A DNA stretch of 64,000 nucleotides from the NCBI GenBank assembly GCA_031253835.1, contig JAIRVP010000056.1:1-64000 (forward strand), given 5' to 3'. The notes beneath the pieces are model-generated. The model did not search any database. It was not told where the DNA came from and saw only the letters and a program-made list of their open reading frames with translations. This DNA comes from Burkholderia sp. GTDB taxonomy: Bacteria > Pseudomonadota > Gammaproteobacteria > Burkholderiales > Burkholderiaceae. Shown in pieces: positions 24,590 to 34,600 of the stretch (positions within the stretch are counted from its first letter, which is position 1; every line of letters begins with the position of its first letter). The translations under genes were made by a program, and so were the position numbers.

Positions 24590-25348
24590 ATGCGGTTGAG
24601 CGGCAAGACGGCCATCGTCACGGGCGGCGGCTCGGGTTTCGGCGAAGGCATCGCGAAGACGTATGCGCGCGAAGGCGCGAACGTCGTCGTCAACGACCTG
24701 AACGGCGCGGCGGCCGAGCGTGTCGCGAGCGAGATCGCGCTCGCGGGCGGCAAGGCGATCGCGGTGGCCGGCGACGTGTCGAAGCAGGAAGACTGGCATG
24801 CGCTGCTGCAGGCCGCGCTCGACGATTTCCACGCGGTGCAGATCGTCGTGAACAACGCGGGCACCACGCACCGCAACAAGCCCGTGCTCGACGTGACCGA
24901 AGCCGAGTTCGACCGCGTGTACGCGGTCAACATGAAGAGCCTGTTCTGGTGCGTGCAGACTTTCGTGCCGTACTTCCGCGAACAGGGCGGCGGCGTGTTC
25001 GTGAACGTCGCGTCGACGGCCGGCGTGCGGCCGCGCCCGGGCCTCGTCTGGTACAACAGCACGAAGGGCGCGATGATCACCGCGAGCAAGTCGCTCGCGG
25101 CCGAGCTCGGCGCCGACCGCATCCGCGTGAACTGCATCAACCCCGTGCTCGGCGAGACGGCGCTGATGACCGAGTTCATGGGCTGCGAGGACACGCCCGA
25201 GAACCGCCGCCGCTTCCTCGCGACGATCCCGCTCGGCCGCTTCTCGACGCCGCAGGACATCGCGAACGCGGCGCTTTACCTGGCATCCGACGAAGCCGAA
25301 TTCATCACCGGCGTCTGCCTCGAAGTCGACGGCGGGCGCTGCATCTAG
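24590..25348 (+). CDS. SDR-family oxidoreductase (3-oxoacyl-ACP reductase-like)
   Basis: A 252-residue short-chain dehydrogenase/reductase. The cofactor motif is TGGGSGFGEGI (11-21), then NNAG, the catalytic Ser in VASTAG, and YNSTK for Tyr/Lys. It ends with TGVCLEVDGGRCI. The acidic VVNDLNG after strand 2 suggests NAD preference. AGGAGACACACC gives a strong ribosome-binding site. It lies between the ALDH and MFS genes and probably works on the same catabolic route, for example alcohol to ketone or aldehyde. Confidence 0.92.
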   Translation: MRLSGKTAIVTGGGSGFGEGIAKTYAREGANVVVNDLNGAAAERVASEIALAGGKAIAVAGDVSKQEDWHALLQAALDDFHAVQIVVNNAGTTHRNKPVLDVTEAEFDRVYAVNMKSLFWCVQTFVPYFREQGGGVFVNVASTAGVRPRPGLVWYNSTKGAMITASKSLAAELGADRIRVNCINPVLGETALMTEFMGCEDTPENRRRFLATIPLGRFSTPQDIANAALYLASDEAEFITGVCLEVDGGRCI

Positions 25349-25495
25349 CCGTACCCGGCAGCACGATCGCCACGCATTGCTTCGCACGAAAACCGGAATG
25401 GGCGCCGCTGAGCCTGTTCCGGCCAACGATAAGGACAGCGGCGCATGGGATCCAGGTAACCGCTCAAGCGCTCACTTCGATCGACAGGAGACAAC

Positions 25496-26800
25496 ATGGC
25501 AACATCGACGCAGTCGCTGCCGGGCTCGTCCGGCGCATTCGAGGAAGCAACCTATCGCAAGGTGTCGTGGCGGCTCGTGCCGCTCCTGCTGCTGTGCTAC
25601 GTGGTCGCGTACCTCGACCGCGTGAACGTCGGGTTCGCGAAGCTGCAGATGGCGAGCGACCTGAACCTGAGCGACACCGTGTACGGGCTCGGCGCCGGGA
25701 TCTTCTTCTTCGGCTATTTCCTGTTCGAAGTGCCGAGCAACATCATCCTGCACAAGGTCGGCGCGCGCGTGTGGATCGCACGCATCATGGCGACCTGGGG
25801 CGTGATCTCAATCCTGACGATGTTCGTCACGACGCCCGCGATGTTCTACGTGATGCGCTTCCTGCTCGGCGTCGCCGAAGCGGGCTTCTTCCCCGGCGTG
25901 ATCCTCTACCTCACCTACTGGTATCCCGCGCACCGGCGCGGCCGGATGACGACGTTCTTCATGACGGCCGTCGCGCTGTCCGGCGTGATCGGCGGCCCGA
26001 TCTCGGGCTTCATCCTGAAGGCCTTCGACGGCGTGAGCGGCTGGCACGGCTGGCAATGGCTGTTCCTGCTCGAAGGTATCCCGTCGGTGCTGGTCGGCGT
26101 GGTCGTGTTCCTCAAGCTCGACGAGCGGATCGCGAAAGCAAACTGGCTGACCGACGAAGAAAAGGCGCTGCTCACGCGCAACGTCGAAGCTGAAGAAGCG
26201 ACCAAGGAAGACCTGCCGCTCGGCGCCGTGATGTCGAGCCCGCGCGTGTGGCTGATGGCGCTCATCTACTTCTCGTTCGTGATGGGGCTGTACGGCGTCG
26301 GCTTCTGGCTGCCGACGATCATCAAGGCGACGGGCGTCACCGATACGTTCGCGATCGGCCTGCTGTCGGCGATTCCGTATGCGGCCGCGGTGGTCGCGAT
26401 GATCCTGATCGCGCGCAGCTCGGACCAGCGTCGCGAACGCCGCTGGCACCTCGCGATTCCGGCCGTGATCGGCGCGATCGGGCTCGTGCTGTCGGTGATC
26501 TGGGCGCACCAGACCGCGCTCGCGATGCTCGGGCTCACGCTCGCGACGATCGGCATCCTGACGACGCTGCCGCTGTTCTGGAGCCTGCCGACCGCGTTCC
26601 TCGGCGGCACGGCGGCCGCGGCCGGCATCGCGATGATCAACTCGATCGGCAACCTCGCCGGCTTCCTGAGCCCGTACCTGATGGGCTGGCTCAAGCAGGC
26701 GACGGGCGCCAACGATGCGGGCATGGTCATGCTCGCCGCGTTCCTCGTGCTCGGCGGGCTGCTCGCGCTGTCGGTGCCGAAGCGGCTGGTCGACAAGTGA
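25496..26800 (+). CDS. MFS transporter, anion:cation symporter (ACS) family
   Basis: A 434-residue inner-membrane transporter with about 12 transmembrane helices. It has the ACS signature region around LCYVVAYLDRVNVGFAKLQM, FEVPSNIILHKVGARVW and RFLLGVAEAGFFPGVILYLTYWYP. Members import organic anions such as tartrate, galactonate/glucarate, phthalate or 4-hydroxyphenylacetate. AGGAGACAAC precedes the ATG. As the last gene of the ALDH-SDR-MFS operon, it likely brings in their shared substrate. A strong terminator follows. Confidence 0.9.
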   Translation: MATSTQSLPGSSGAFEEATYRKVSWRLVPLLLLCYVVAYLDRVNVGFAKLQMASDLNLSDTVYGLGAGIFFFGYFLFEVPSNIILHKVGARVWIARIMATWGVISILTMFVTTPAMFYVMRFLLGVAEAGFFPGVILYLTYWYPAHRRGRMTTFFMTAVALSGVIGGPISGFILKAFDGVSGWHGWQWLFLLEGIPSVLVGVVVFLKLDERIAKANWLTDEEKALLTRNVEAEEATKEDLPLGAVMSSPRVWLMALIYFSFVMGLYGVGFWLPTIIKATGVTDTFAIGLLSAIPYAAAVVAMILIARSSDQRRERRWHLAIPAVIGAIGLVLSVIWAHQTALAMLGLTLATIGILTTLPLFWSLPTAFLGGTAAAAGIAMINSIGNLAGFLSPYLMGWLKQATGANDAGMVMLAAFLVLGGLLALSVPKRLVDK

Positions 26801-26852
26801 TGCACGACGCATAGCGGCTCACCGGACCCGCCGGCCGACCGCCGGCCCCGAC

Positions 26853-26894
26853 ACGCCCCGGCAACCGGAATCCCTCCGGCCGCCGGGGCGTTTT
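26853..26894 (+). terminator. Rho-independent terminator of the ALDH-SDR-MFS operon
   Basis: The stem ACGCCCCGGC (26853-26862) pairs with GCCGGGGCGT (26882-26891), followed by TTT. Confidence 0.8.
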
Positions 26895-26943
26895 CAATTC
26901 CGGGCAGGCGCGCCCCGGATCGACCGGATGCCACGCCGGTCGG

Positions 26944-27234
26944 ATGATGACGCCTTATCCGCCAAACCACTCCCTCCACACCGTCGAAGACAGTGCCGCC
27001 CGCCTGCGCGTCCATCCGAAGACCGTCCTGCGGTTCATTCGCGACGGCAAGCTGCGCGCGACGCGAGTCGGCCGTGCATACCGCATCCTCGACACCGACT
27101 TCGCCGCGTTCGCGCCAACGGAGCCGGCCGTGCCGATACCGAGCGCGCCGTCGCGTCCGCCGCTCGCGGGCGACGCGTACGCGCAGTGGCTCGACGACGT
27201 GCTGGACGGCCTGCTGCGCCGGCTCGGCGCGTAA
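26944..27234 (+). CDS. Small excisionase/MerR-like helix-turn-helix protein
   Basis: A 96-residue protein. Residues 9-55 form a HTH_17 (excisionase-like) domain: HTVEDSAARLRVHPKTVLRFIRDGKLRATRVGRAYRI in segments, ending in DTDFAAF. A Pro-rich linker (about 58-76) leads to a C-terminal amphipathic segment (YAQWLDDVLDGLLRRLG) that could dimerise or bind a partner. There is no integrase or phage gene nearby, so it is more likely a stand-alone regulator than a true excisionase. The first of two adjacent ATGs is used; both are possible. Confidence 0.75.
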   Translation: MMTPYPPNHSLHTVEDSAARLRVHPKTVLRFIRDGKLRATRVGRAYRILDTDFAAFAPTEPAVPIPSAPSRPPLAGDAYAQWLDDVLDGLLRRLGA

Positions 27235-27261
27235 CGTATCCGGGCCGGCCGGCGACGGACG

Positions 27262-27298
27262 AAAAAAAGCCCCGAAGACCAATGGGCGTTCGGGGCTT
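27262..27298 (-). terminator. Rho-independent terminator of the hem operon
   Basis: Read on the minus strand, AAGCCCCGAA / TTCGGGGCTT forms a stem followed by a T-run (A-run on the plus strand at 27262-27268), 22 bases after the hemY stop. Confidence 0.8.
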
Positions 27299-27320
27299 GT
27301 GACGCAGTACGGCTGCCGCG

Positions 27321-28508
27321 TCAGACCACCGTAATCGCGAGCGCGCTTTCGCGATAGTGCTTCGCGGCCTTGTCGGTTTCGCCGAGATGCTCGAACAGGC
27401 GTGCAAGCGCGCGATGCGTCCGCACCTTCAGCGCCTCGTTGTCGGCCAGCTTCAGCGCCGATTCGAGGAACGACTGCGCCTTGCCCCACAGCTGCTGCTG
27501 CTGACAGAGGCGGCCGAGCGCGAACAGCAGGTCGGCATCGTCCGGATGATCCTTCTTCCACCCTTCGGCCTTCTGGATCAGCGGCAGCGCATCGGCGCCG
27601 GCCGTGTCCGGGTAACGGCGCAGCAGGCGGGCATCCCAGTTGTGCGCGAGCGCGTCCTCGACGATGCGGCGCGCTTCGTTGCGACGCTCGAGCGGCACGA
27701 GCAGGTCGGCCGCGAGATCGGCCAGACGCGGCGACTGGCGCTCGACCGGCGACAGCGACTGCCACACTTCGAGCAGCGCGTCCGGGTCGTGCCGGCGTTC
27801 GCGCAGCAGGTTTTCCGCCGCCTGCTGGCGCAGCCGCACGGCCGCGGCCGGATGCAGCGCCTCGCGCTTCTCGAGCGCCTTCGCGAGCTTCAGCACCTCG
27901 GCCCAGTTCTTCAGTTGCTGCTGCGCGCGCAGTGCAACCTGCTGTGCATGAATGCGCTTGCCACCGGCCTGCATGTCGGCCAGCGCGGCGAGCGCACCGT
28001 CGGCATCGCGTGCATCCGCGCGCATGTCGGCCGCAGCAAGCAGCCGTGCATCCTGCCATTCGGGCGCATCGACCTTCGACAGCCAGTCGTCGCGGCGCGT
28101 GTACTCGTGCATCCGGTGCGCGGCGGTGGCCGCGACGAGACTCGCGGCGCCCAGGTTCGCATCGACCGTCAGCGCTTCACGCGCGGCCTTCTCCGCACGC
28201 GAGAAGCGGCCTGCGTACAGGTTCGAAATCGCGTCGCGCAGCGACGCCTGTGCCTTCTCGTTGCGCGAGCGCGCACGATACGCGGCGACCCGCTGCGGCA
28301 TGCGCCAGAGGTTGCGCACGATGCGCAGCAGCGCGTACATGACGATGAACAGCACGACGATGGCGATCACGAACAGGTTCAGCGACACGTCGATCCGGTA
28401 CGGCGGATAGACGAGCAGCACCTGCCCCGCGTCGAAACGGCCGACAGTGGCGAGCGCTGCGGCGATCGCGAACAGGACCGCGAGCCAGACGATTCCTCGA
28501 AGCGTCAT
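27321..28508 (-). CDS. hemY: Heme biosynthesis protein HemY
   Basis: A 395-residue inner-membrane protein of the HemY type found in beta- and gammaproteobacteria (not the protoporphyrinogen oxidase of the same name). Two transmembrane helices at about 5-24 and 42-65 precede the conserved RMPQRVAAYRARSRNEKA and a long TPR-like helical domain (LYAGRFSRAEKAAREAL, LFALGRLCQQQQLWGKAQSFL). It associates with HemX and probably scaffolds late tetrapyrrole steps; the biochemical role is not firmly established. It starts two bases after the hemDX stop, so the two are coupled. Confidence 0.92.
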   Translation of the reverse strand: MTLRGIVWLAVLFAIAAALATVGRFDAGQVLLVYPPYRIDVSLNLFVIAIVVLFIVMYALLRIVRNLWRMPQRVAAYRARSRNEKAQASLRDAISNLYAGRFSRAEKAAREALTVDANLGAASLVAATAAHRMHEYTRRDDWLSKVDAPEWQDARLLAAADMRADARDADGALAALADMQAGGKRIHAQQVALRAQQQLKNWAEVLKLAKALEKREALHPAAAVRLRQQAAENLLRERRHDPDALLEVWQSLSPVERQSPRLADLAADLLVPLERRNEARRIVEDALAHNWDARLLRRYPDTAGADALPLIQKAEGWKKDHPDDADLLFALGRLCQQQQLWGKAQSFLESALKLADNEALKVRTHRALARLFEHLGETDKAAKHYRESALAITVV

Positions 28509-28510
28509 CG

Positions 28511-30481
28511 TTACCCCCGGCTCTTGAACTGCTGAACGGCGTTCAGGCTCGTGTTCAGGTTCGGCACCGCGACCGTCAGCGATGCGCCGTCAACCTGCTT
28601 GAGCAGATCCTCGACGGTCTGCGTGTCCTTCGATGCCTGATCGAAATACTTCCCGAGCGACGCCTGCGCGGCGTGCAGGTCGGCCTTCATCGCGCTGTCG
28701 TTGCGCGCGAGCAGCGACAGCCGCGCGGTCAGCAGGCGCAGCTTCACGTTCTCGCGCACGAAGTAGCCCTGATCGGGCGACGCGAGCATCGCGTCCGCGT
28801 TGTCGATCCGGCGTACCTGCACGAGGGTCTTCAGCTGCTGGCCGAGGCCGGCCGAGAAGTCGTGCCACCACACCTTCCAGCGCGGCTCGCCGGCCACCGC
28901 CGACGATGCGGCGTCGGCCGGCGCGGCCTTCGACTCCGCGTGCGGCACGATCGCCTCGCCGGACAGCGGCAGCGCATCGATCTTCGCGATCGCGTCGTCG
29001 AGCTTGATCGCGAGGCCCGTGAGATCGGCCGCCGGTGCGGCCTTCAGCTTCTCGATGTCCAGCGCGAGCGCCTTGCGCACCGTGACGGCCTGCGCGCTCT
29101 GCGACGTCGCGAGACGCGCGTCGGCGTTCTGCAGCGCGATCAGCGCGAGCTGCGTGTTGCCGGTCAGCTGCAGCTGCTGGCTCGCGCTCGACAGCATCTG
29201 GTCGACTTCCTCGAGCATCCACGCATCGCGGTTGCGCGACAGGTCCTGGTATTGCTGCTGCAGCGCCTGCTGCGCGCTCTGTGCGTCGGCGAGCTTGCCG
29301 TCGAGCTGTGCGAGCTGCGTGTCGACCTGGTGCGTGCTGGCAAGCGCCTGCTCGGTCTTCATGCGCGTTTCGGCCGTCTGCGCGTCGAGCGCCTTCTGGC
29401 GCGCGACGAACGTGCCGTCGAGCCGGTCGATCTTGCGGTTCAGTGCATAGCCGCCGACCCCGGCCGCGCAGCCGAGCACGACGACGACGAACCACAGCAC
29501 CGCGCTGCCGCCACGGCGCGCGGGCGGTTCGGACGCCATATAGGCAGGACGGGACGGCGGTGCGGATGCAGCGGCCGGCTGGGAAGCGACGCTTTTGGAA
29601 TCGTTGGTATCTGTCATGCGTTTAGTCACCGGTGCGGCTGTCGCCGGTTGGACGGCCTCGTCGGCCATCGTTCGAAACGCGCGGACGATGCGCTCATCGC
29701 CCGCGCCGGTCAGCGTAATCCTATCAAAACCCAATGCGCGCGCGGTCTGCTCGATCCGCGGGTGCGGCGTCACGAGCGGCGCATGCTTCAGCGCGTCGAT
29801 CTCGGCATCGTTCAGGTGCGCCCGCGCGAGCTCGTGCAGGTTGCGCACGCCTTCCGAGCTCGTGACGAGCCACGCATGCGGCTGGCCGTCGAGCAGCGCG
29901 TGCACGCGCTCCCATGCGCCGACGCGCGGCTCCGGCACGACGCGCCGGTAGGCGGCGACCAGCGTGACGTCCGCGCCGGCCTCGCGCAGCCGGTCGGCGA
30001 GCCATTCGCGCCCGCCGTCACCGCGCACGATCAGCACGCGCTTGGCCGTCAGCGCCTGCGCGCCGCCGAACGCGGCCTCGATGCACGCGAACAGGCTTTC
30101 GGAATCGTAATGCGGGACGCCGCCGTCGGCCGGCGCCTGCGGCGCGATCACGCGATGCGCGGGCGCCGCGATGCCGTGCCGCTCGAGCGCCGCGACGCTG
30201 CCGGGCCCGACCACGCCGACCGGCAGCGCGTTCGGCCAGATCGCGCCGTACTGCGCGAGCGCGCGGTCGATCGCGTTCGGCGACACGAAAATCACGAGCG
30301 CGTAGTCGGCGAGCGCCGCGAACGCGGCGTCGAGCGGCGCCGGATCGTCGACCGGCGCGATGTCGATCAGCGGGAATTCGAGCACGTCGCAACCGGCCTC
30401 GGCGAGTTGCGACGCAAGCGCGTCGGACTGGCCGTCCGGACGCGTCAGGACAGCGGTGAACGCGCGCGCGCCGCCCGCCAT
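28511..30481 (-). CDS. hemD: Fused uroporphyrinogen-III synthase HemD / membrane protein HemX
   Basis: A 656-residue fusion. Residues 1 to about 275 are HemD, which closes and inverts a ring of hydroxymethylbilane (VLTRPDGQSDALASQLAEAG, VVGPGSVAALE, WLVTSSEGVRNL). A polar linker (about 280-325) leads to one transmembrane helix (about 326-345) and a periplasmic coiled-coil HemX domain (LDAQTAETRMKTEQALAS, QQALQQQYQDLSRNRDAW). In enterobacteria these are two genes; the fusion is known in Burkholderia. An internal ATG at 29617 (residue 289) may mark the old hemX start. The hemD ATG shares one base with the hemC stop (TGATG). Confidence 0.92.
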   Translation of the reverse strand: MAGGARAFTAVLTRPDGQSDALASQLAEAGCDVLEFPLIDIAPVDDPAPLDAAFAALADYALVIFVSPNAIDRALAQYGAIWPNALPVGVVGPGSVAALERHGIAAPAHRVIAPQAPADGGVPHYDSESLFACIEAAFGGAQALTAKRVLIVRGDGGREWLADRLREAGADVTLVAAYRRVVPEPRVGAWERVHALLDGQPHAWLVTSSEGVRNLHELARAHLNDAEIDALKHAPLVTPHPRIEQTARALGFDRITLTGAGDERIVRAFRTMADEAVQPATAAPVTKRMTDTNDSKSVASQPAAASAPPSRPAYMASEPPARRGGSAVLWFVVVVLGCAAGVGGYALNRKIDRLDGTFVARQKALDAQTAETRMKTEQALASTHQVDTQLAQLDGKLADAQSAQQALQQQYQDLSRNRDAWMLEEVDQMLSSASQQLQLTGNTQLALIALQNADARLATSQSAQAVTVRKALALDIEKLKAAPAADLTGLAIKLDDAIAKIDALPLSGEAIVPHAESKAAPADAASSAVAGEPRWKVWWHDFSAGLGQQLKTLVQVRRIDNADAMLASPDQGYFVRENVKLRLLTARLSLLARNDSAMKADLHAAQASLGKYFDQASKDTQTVEDLLKQVDGASLTVAVPNLNTSLNAVQQFKSRG

Positions 30482-31482
30482 CAGGCGTCGCCCTTGCCGG
30501 CCTGCGAGCCCGCGAGCAGCGCCTGGACGATGTCGAGCGCGCCTTGCGCCTCGAGTTCGTCGGATACCGCGCGGCCGAGCGCGAGCGCATCGGCGACGGT
30601 CATCACGGCCCCGCACTCCTCGGCCGTCAGCACGCGCTTGCCGTCGGTCGTCGACACGCGGCCCGTCAGGTACAGCTCGCCCGCGCGCCACACCGCATGC
30701 GCGGCGAGCGGCACTTCGCAGCTGCCGCCGAGCGCGCGCGACACCATCCGCTCGGCCTCGACCGCGAGCGCGGTCCGCGGGTCGTGCAGCGGCGCGAGCC
30801 ACGCGGCGACATCGTCGCGATGCGCGGCGATCTCGATGCCGAGCGCGCCCTGGCCGGCTGCCGGCGGGCTGGCTTCGACGTCGATCAGCGTGCGAATGCG
30901 CGCTTCGAGGCCGAGGCGCTTCAGGCCCGCGGCCGCGAGGATGATCGCCGCATAGTCGCCGCGGTCGAGCTTCGCGAGGCGCGTGTCGAGGTTGCCGCGC
31001 AGCGGCAGGACTTCGAGGTGCGGGTAGCGCGAACGCAGCATCGCTTCGCGTCGCAGGCTCGACGTGCCGACGACCGCACCGGCCGGCAGCGCGTCGAGCG
31101 ACGCGTAGTCGTTCGACACGAATGCATCGCGCGGGTCTTCGCGCTCCATGATCGCGGCGAGCGTGAAGCCGTCGGGCAGCGCCATCGGCACGTCCTTCAG
31201 CGAATGCACGGCGAGATCGGCGCGGCCGTCGGCCAGCGCGCTCTCCAGTTCCTTCACGAACAGGCCCTTGCCGCCGACCTTCGACAGCGTGCGATCGAGA
31301 ATCTGATCGCCGCGGGTCGTCATCCCGAGGATTTTCACGTCACAAGCTGGATATAATTTGCGCAGCGCATCACGCACATGTTCGGCTTGCCACATCGCCA
31401 GGCGGCTCTCGCGCGAAGCAATCGTCAACGTCGCGGGCGACTGTGCCTGTTGCGGCCCGGCCGCAGGGGTCTCGGAATTCAT
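30481..31482 (-). CDS. hemC: Porphobilinogen deaminase (hydroxymethylbilane synthase)
   Basis: A 333-residue enzyme that polymerises four porphobilinogens to hydroxymethylbilane. Motifs are IASRESRLAMWQAEHV, TRGDQILDRTLSKVGGKGLFVKELE in segments, VHSLKDVPM, GTSSLRR and the dipyrromethane-cofactor Cys in ALGGSCEVP. The ATG at 31482 (MNSETPAAG) is chosen; the open frame continues 97 codons upstream without similarity. It is the first gene of hemC-hemDX-hemY and is divergent from ppc. Confidence 0.95.
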   Translation of the reverse strand: MNSETPAAGPQQAQSPATLTIASRESRLAMWQAEHVRDALRKLYPACDVKILGMTTRGDQILDRTLSKVGGKGLFVKELESALADGRADLAVHSLKDVPMALPDGFTLAAIMEREDPRDAFVSNDYASLDALPAGAVVGTSSLRREAMLRSRYPHLEVLPLRGNLDTRLAKLDRGDYAAIILAAAGLKRLGLEARIRTLIDVEASPPAAGQGALGIEIAAHRDDVAAWLAPLHDPRTALAVEAERMVSRALGGSCEVPLAAHAVWRAGELYLTGRVSTTDGKRVLTAEECGAVMTVADALALGRAVSDELEAQGALDIVQALLAGSQAGKGDA

Positions 31483-31630
31483 TGCTGGAACATCGAAGGA
31501 CGGGATTGAAGATCGAACAATGGTAGCACGCACGCCCCGGCCCGCCCGGGCCCGGAGCCTGCGCCCGGCCTGCCCCTGTGCGGGTCGCGGCGCCGATGTG
31601 CGGATGTGCCGCACGTAGCTGGTTGCTTGA

Positions 31631-31657
31631 CCGCAGTTCCCGCAGTTTCCGCAGTTC
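31631..31657. repeat. Three tandem 9-bp repeats upstream of ppc
   Basis: CCGCAGTTC, CCGCAGTTT and CCGCAGTTC follow each other without spacers, 34 bases before the ppc start and 148 bases before the hemC start. The purpose is unknown: either a small slippage repeat or a protein-binding array. Confidence 0.6.
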
Positions 31658-31690
31658 CTTTTGACTCGAGCTTTCCCAAGGAAACCCATC

Positions 31691-34600
31691 GTGAAGTCTT
31701 CCGGATCGGCGCGTACGGCGCGCCGCAATGCTGCCCTGTCCTCCTCCGACGCCTCGACGGACACCGTCGCCACCGCCGCGAACGGCCGTGCGAAAACGGC
31801 AACGACACCGAAAGACCCGATACGTCAGACAAAACGCGTGACGAAAGCCGCCGGCCCCGCCGCCCGCAAGGCCGCCGCGCCGAAGGCCGGCACCCGCACG
31901 CGCGAGGACAAGGACCGCCCGCTGTTCGAGGACATCCGCTTCCTCGGCCGCCTGCTGGGCGACGTCGTGCGCGAACAGGAAGGCGATACGGTGTTCGACG
32001 TCGTCGAGACGATCCGCCAGACCGCGGTCAAGTTCCGCCGCGAGGACGACAGCGAAGCCGCGCAGACGCTCGAGAAGAAGCTGCGCAAGCTGACACCGGA
32101 GCAGACGGTGAGCGTCGTGCGCGCGTTCAGCTATTTCTCGCATCTCGCAAACATCGCGGAAGACCGCCACCACAACCGCCGCCGCCGCATCCATGCGCTG
32201 GCCGGCTCCGCGTCGCAGCCGGGCACGGTCGCGTACGCGCTCGAGCAGCTAAAGACGACCGGCAACGCGTCGAAGCGCCTGCTGCAGCGCTTCTTCGACG
32301 ATGCGCTGATCGTGCCGGTACTGACCGCGCACCCGACCGAGGTGCAGCGCAAGAGCATCCTCGACGCGCAGCACGACATCGCGCGCCTGCTCGCCGAGCG
32401 CGACCAGGAGCTGACCGCGCGCGAGCGCCAGTACAACGAAGCGATGCTGCGCGCACGCGTGACCGCGCTGTGGCAGACCCGCATGCTGCGCGACGCGCGC
32501 CTGACGGTCGGCGACGAGATCGAGAACGCGCTGTCGTACTACCGCGCGACGTTCCTCGACGAGCTGCCCGCGCTGTACGGCGACATCGAGGCCGCACTCG
32601 CCGAGCACGGCCTGTCCGCGCGCGTGCCCGCGTTCTTCCAGATGGGCAGCTGGATCGGCGGCGACCGCGACGGCAACCCGAACGTGACCGCGCCGACGCT
32701 CGACGAAGCGATCAACCGCCAGGCCGCGGTGATCCTCGAGCACTACCTGGAACAGGTGCACAAGCTCGGCGCCGAGCTGTCGGTGTCGAACCTGCTCGTC
32801 GGCGCGAACGACGCGGTGAAAGCGCTGGCCGCCGCCTCGCCCGACCAGTCGCCGCACCGCGTCGACGAACCGTATCGCCGCGCGCTGATCGGCATCTACA
32901 CGCGGCTCGCCGCGAGCGCGCGCGTGCGTCTCGGTGAAGGCACGGTGCCGGTGCGCAGCGCGGGCCGCGGCGCGCCGCCGGTGCGCGCGATTCCGTATGC
33001 GGACTCCGAAGCGTTCGTCGCCGACCTGAAGGTGCTGACCGCGTCGCTCGACGAGCACCACGGCACGTCGCTCGCCGCGCCGCGCCTCGCGCCGCTCGTG
33101 CGCGCGGCCGAAGTATTCGGCTTCCATCTCGCGAGCATCGACCTGCGCCAGAGCTCCGACATCCACGAAGCGGTGGTCGCCGAGCTGTTCGCGCGCGCGG
33201 GCGTCGAGGCCGACTACGCCGCGCTCGCCGAGGAAGACAAGCTGCGCGTGCTGCTCGCCGCGCTCGCCGACCCGCGCCCGCTGCGCTCGCCGTACTTCGA
33301 ATACTCGGCGCTCGCGCAAAGCGAGCTCGGCGTGTTCGAGAAGGCCCGCGAAGTCCGCGCGCAATTCGGCGCGCGCGCGGTGCGCAACTACATCATCTCG
33401 CATACGGAAACCGTCAGCGACCTCGTCGAAGTCCTGCTGCTGCAGAAGGAGACGGGGCTGCTCGAAGGCGCGCTCGGCGTGCCGGGCGGCAATGCGAGGA
33501 ACAGCCTGATGGTGATCCCGCTGTTCGAGACGATTCCCGACCTGCGCGACGCCGCGCGCATCATGCGCGAATACTTCGCACTGCCGGGCATCGACGCGCT
33601 GATCGCGCACCAGGGCGCCGAGCAGGAAGTGATGCTCGGCTACTCGGACAGCAACAAGGACGGCGGCTTCCTCACGTCGAACTGGGAGCTGTATCGCGCG
33701 GAACTCGCGCTCGTCGACCTGTTCCGCGACCGCAAGATCACGCTGCGGCTGTTCCATGGCCGCGGCGGCACGGTCGGCCGCGGCGGCGGCCCGACCTACC
33801 AGGCGATCCTGTCGCAGCCGCCGGGCACCGTGAACGGCCAGATCCGCCTGACCGAACAGGGCGAGGTGATCGCGAGCAAGTTCGCGAACCCCGAGATCGG
33901 CCGCCGCAACCTCGAGACCGTCGTCGCCGCGACGCTCGAGGCGTCGCTGCTGCCGCAGTCGAACGCACCCGCGCAGTTGCCCGCGTTCGAAGCCGCGATG
34001 CAGGCGCTGTCCGACTCGGCGATGGCCGCGTACCGCGCGCTCGTCTATGAAACCCCCGGCTTCACCGACTACTTCTTCTCGTCGACGCCGATCACCGAGA
34101 TCGCCGAGCTGAACATCGGCAGCCGCCCGGCGTCGCGCAAGCTGCAGGATCCGAAGCAGCGCAAGATCGAGGATCTGCGCGCGATTCCGTGGGGCTTCTC
34201 GTGGGGCCAGTGCCGGCTGCTGCTGACGGGCTGGTACGGCTTCGGCAGCGCGGTGAGCGCGTATCTCGACAGCGCGCAGGACGACGCCGAACGCACGAAG
34301 CGCGTCACGCTGCTGAAGAAGATGAACAAGACCTGGCCGTTCTTCTCGAACCTGATGTCGAACATGGACATGGTGCTCGCGAAGACCGATCTCGCGGTCG
34401 CGTCGCGCTATGCGCAGCTCGTGTCCGACCGCAAGCTGCGCAAGCACGTGTTCGAGCGGATCGTCGCGGAATGGGAGCGCACGTCGCAGGCGCTCGCGGA
34501 AATCACCGGGCACGAAGGCCGCCTCGCGACCAACCCGCTGCTCGCGCGCTCGATCAAGAACCGCTTCCCGTATCTCGATCCGCTGAACCACCTGCAGGTC

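Noticed and set aside
26944..27234. Prophage excisionase
   Set aside because: The helix-turn-helix is excisionase-like, but there is no integrase, attachment site or phage gene in the surroundings.
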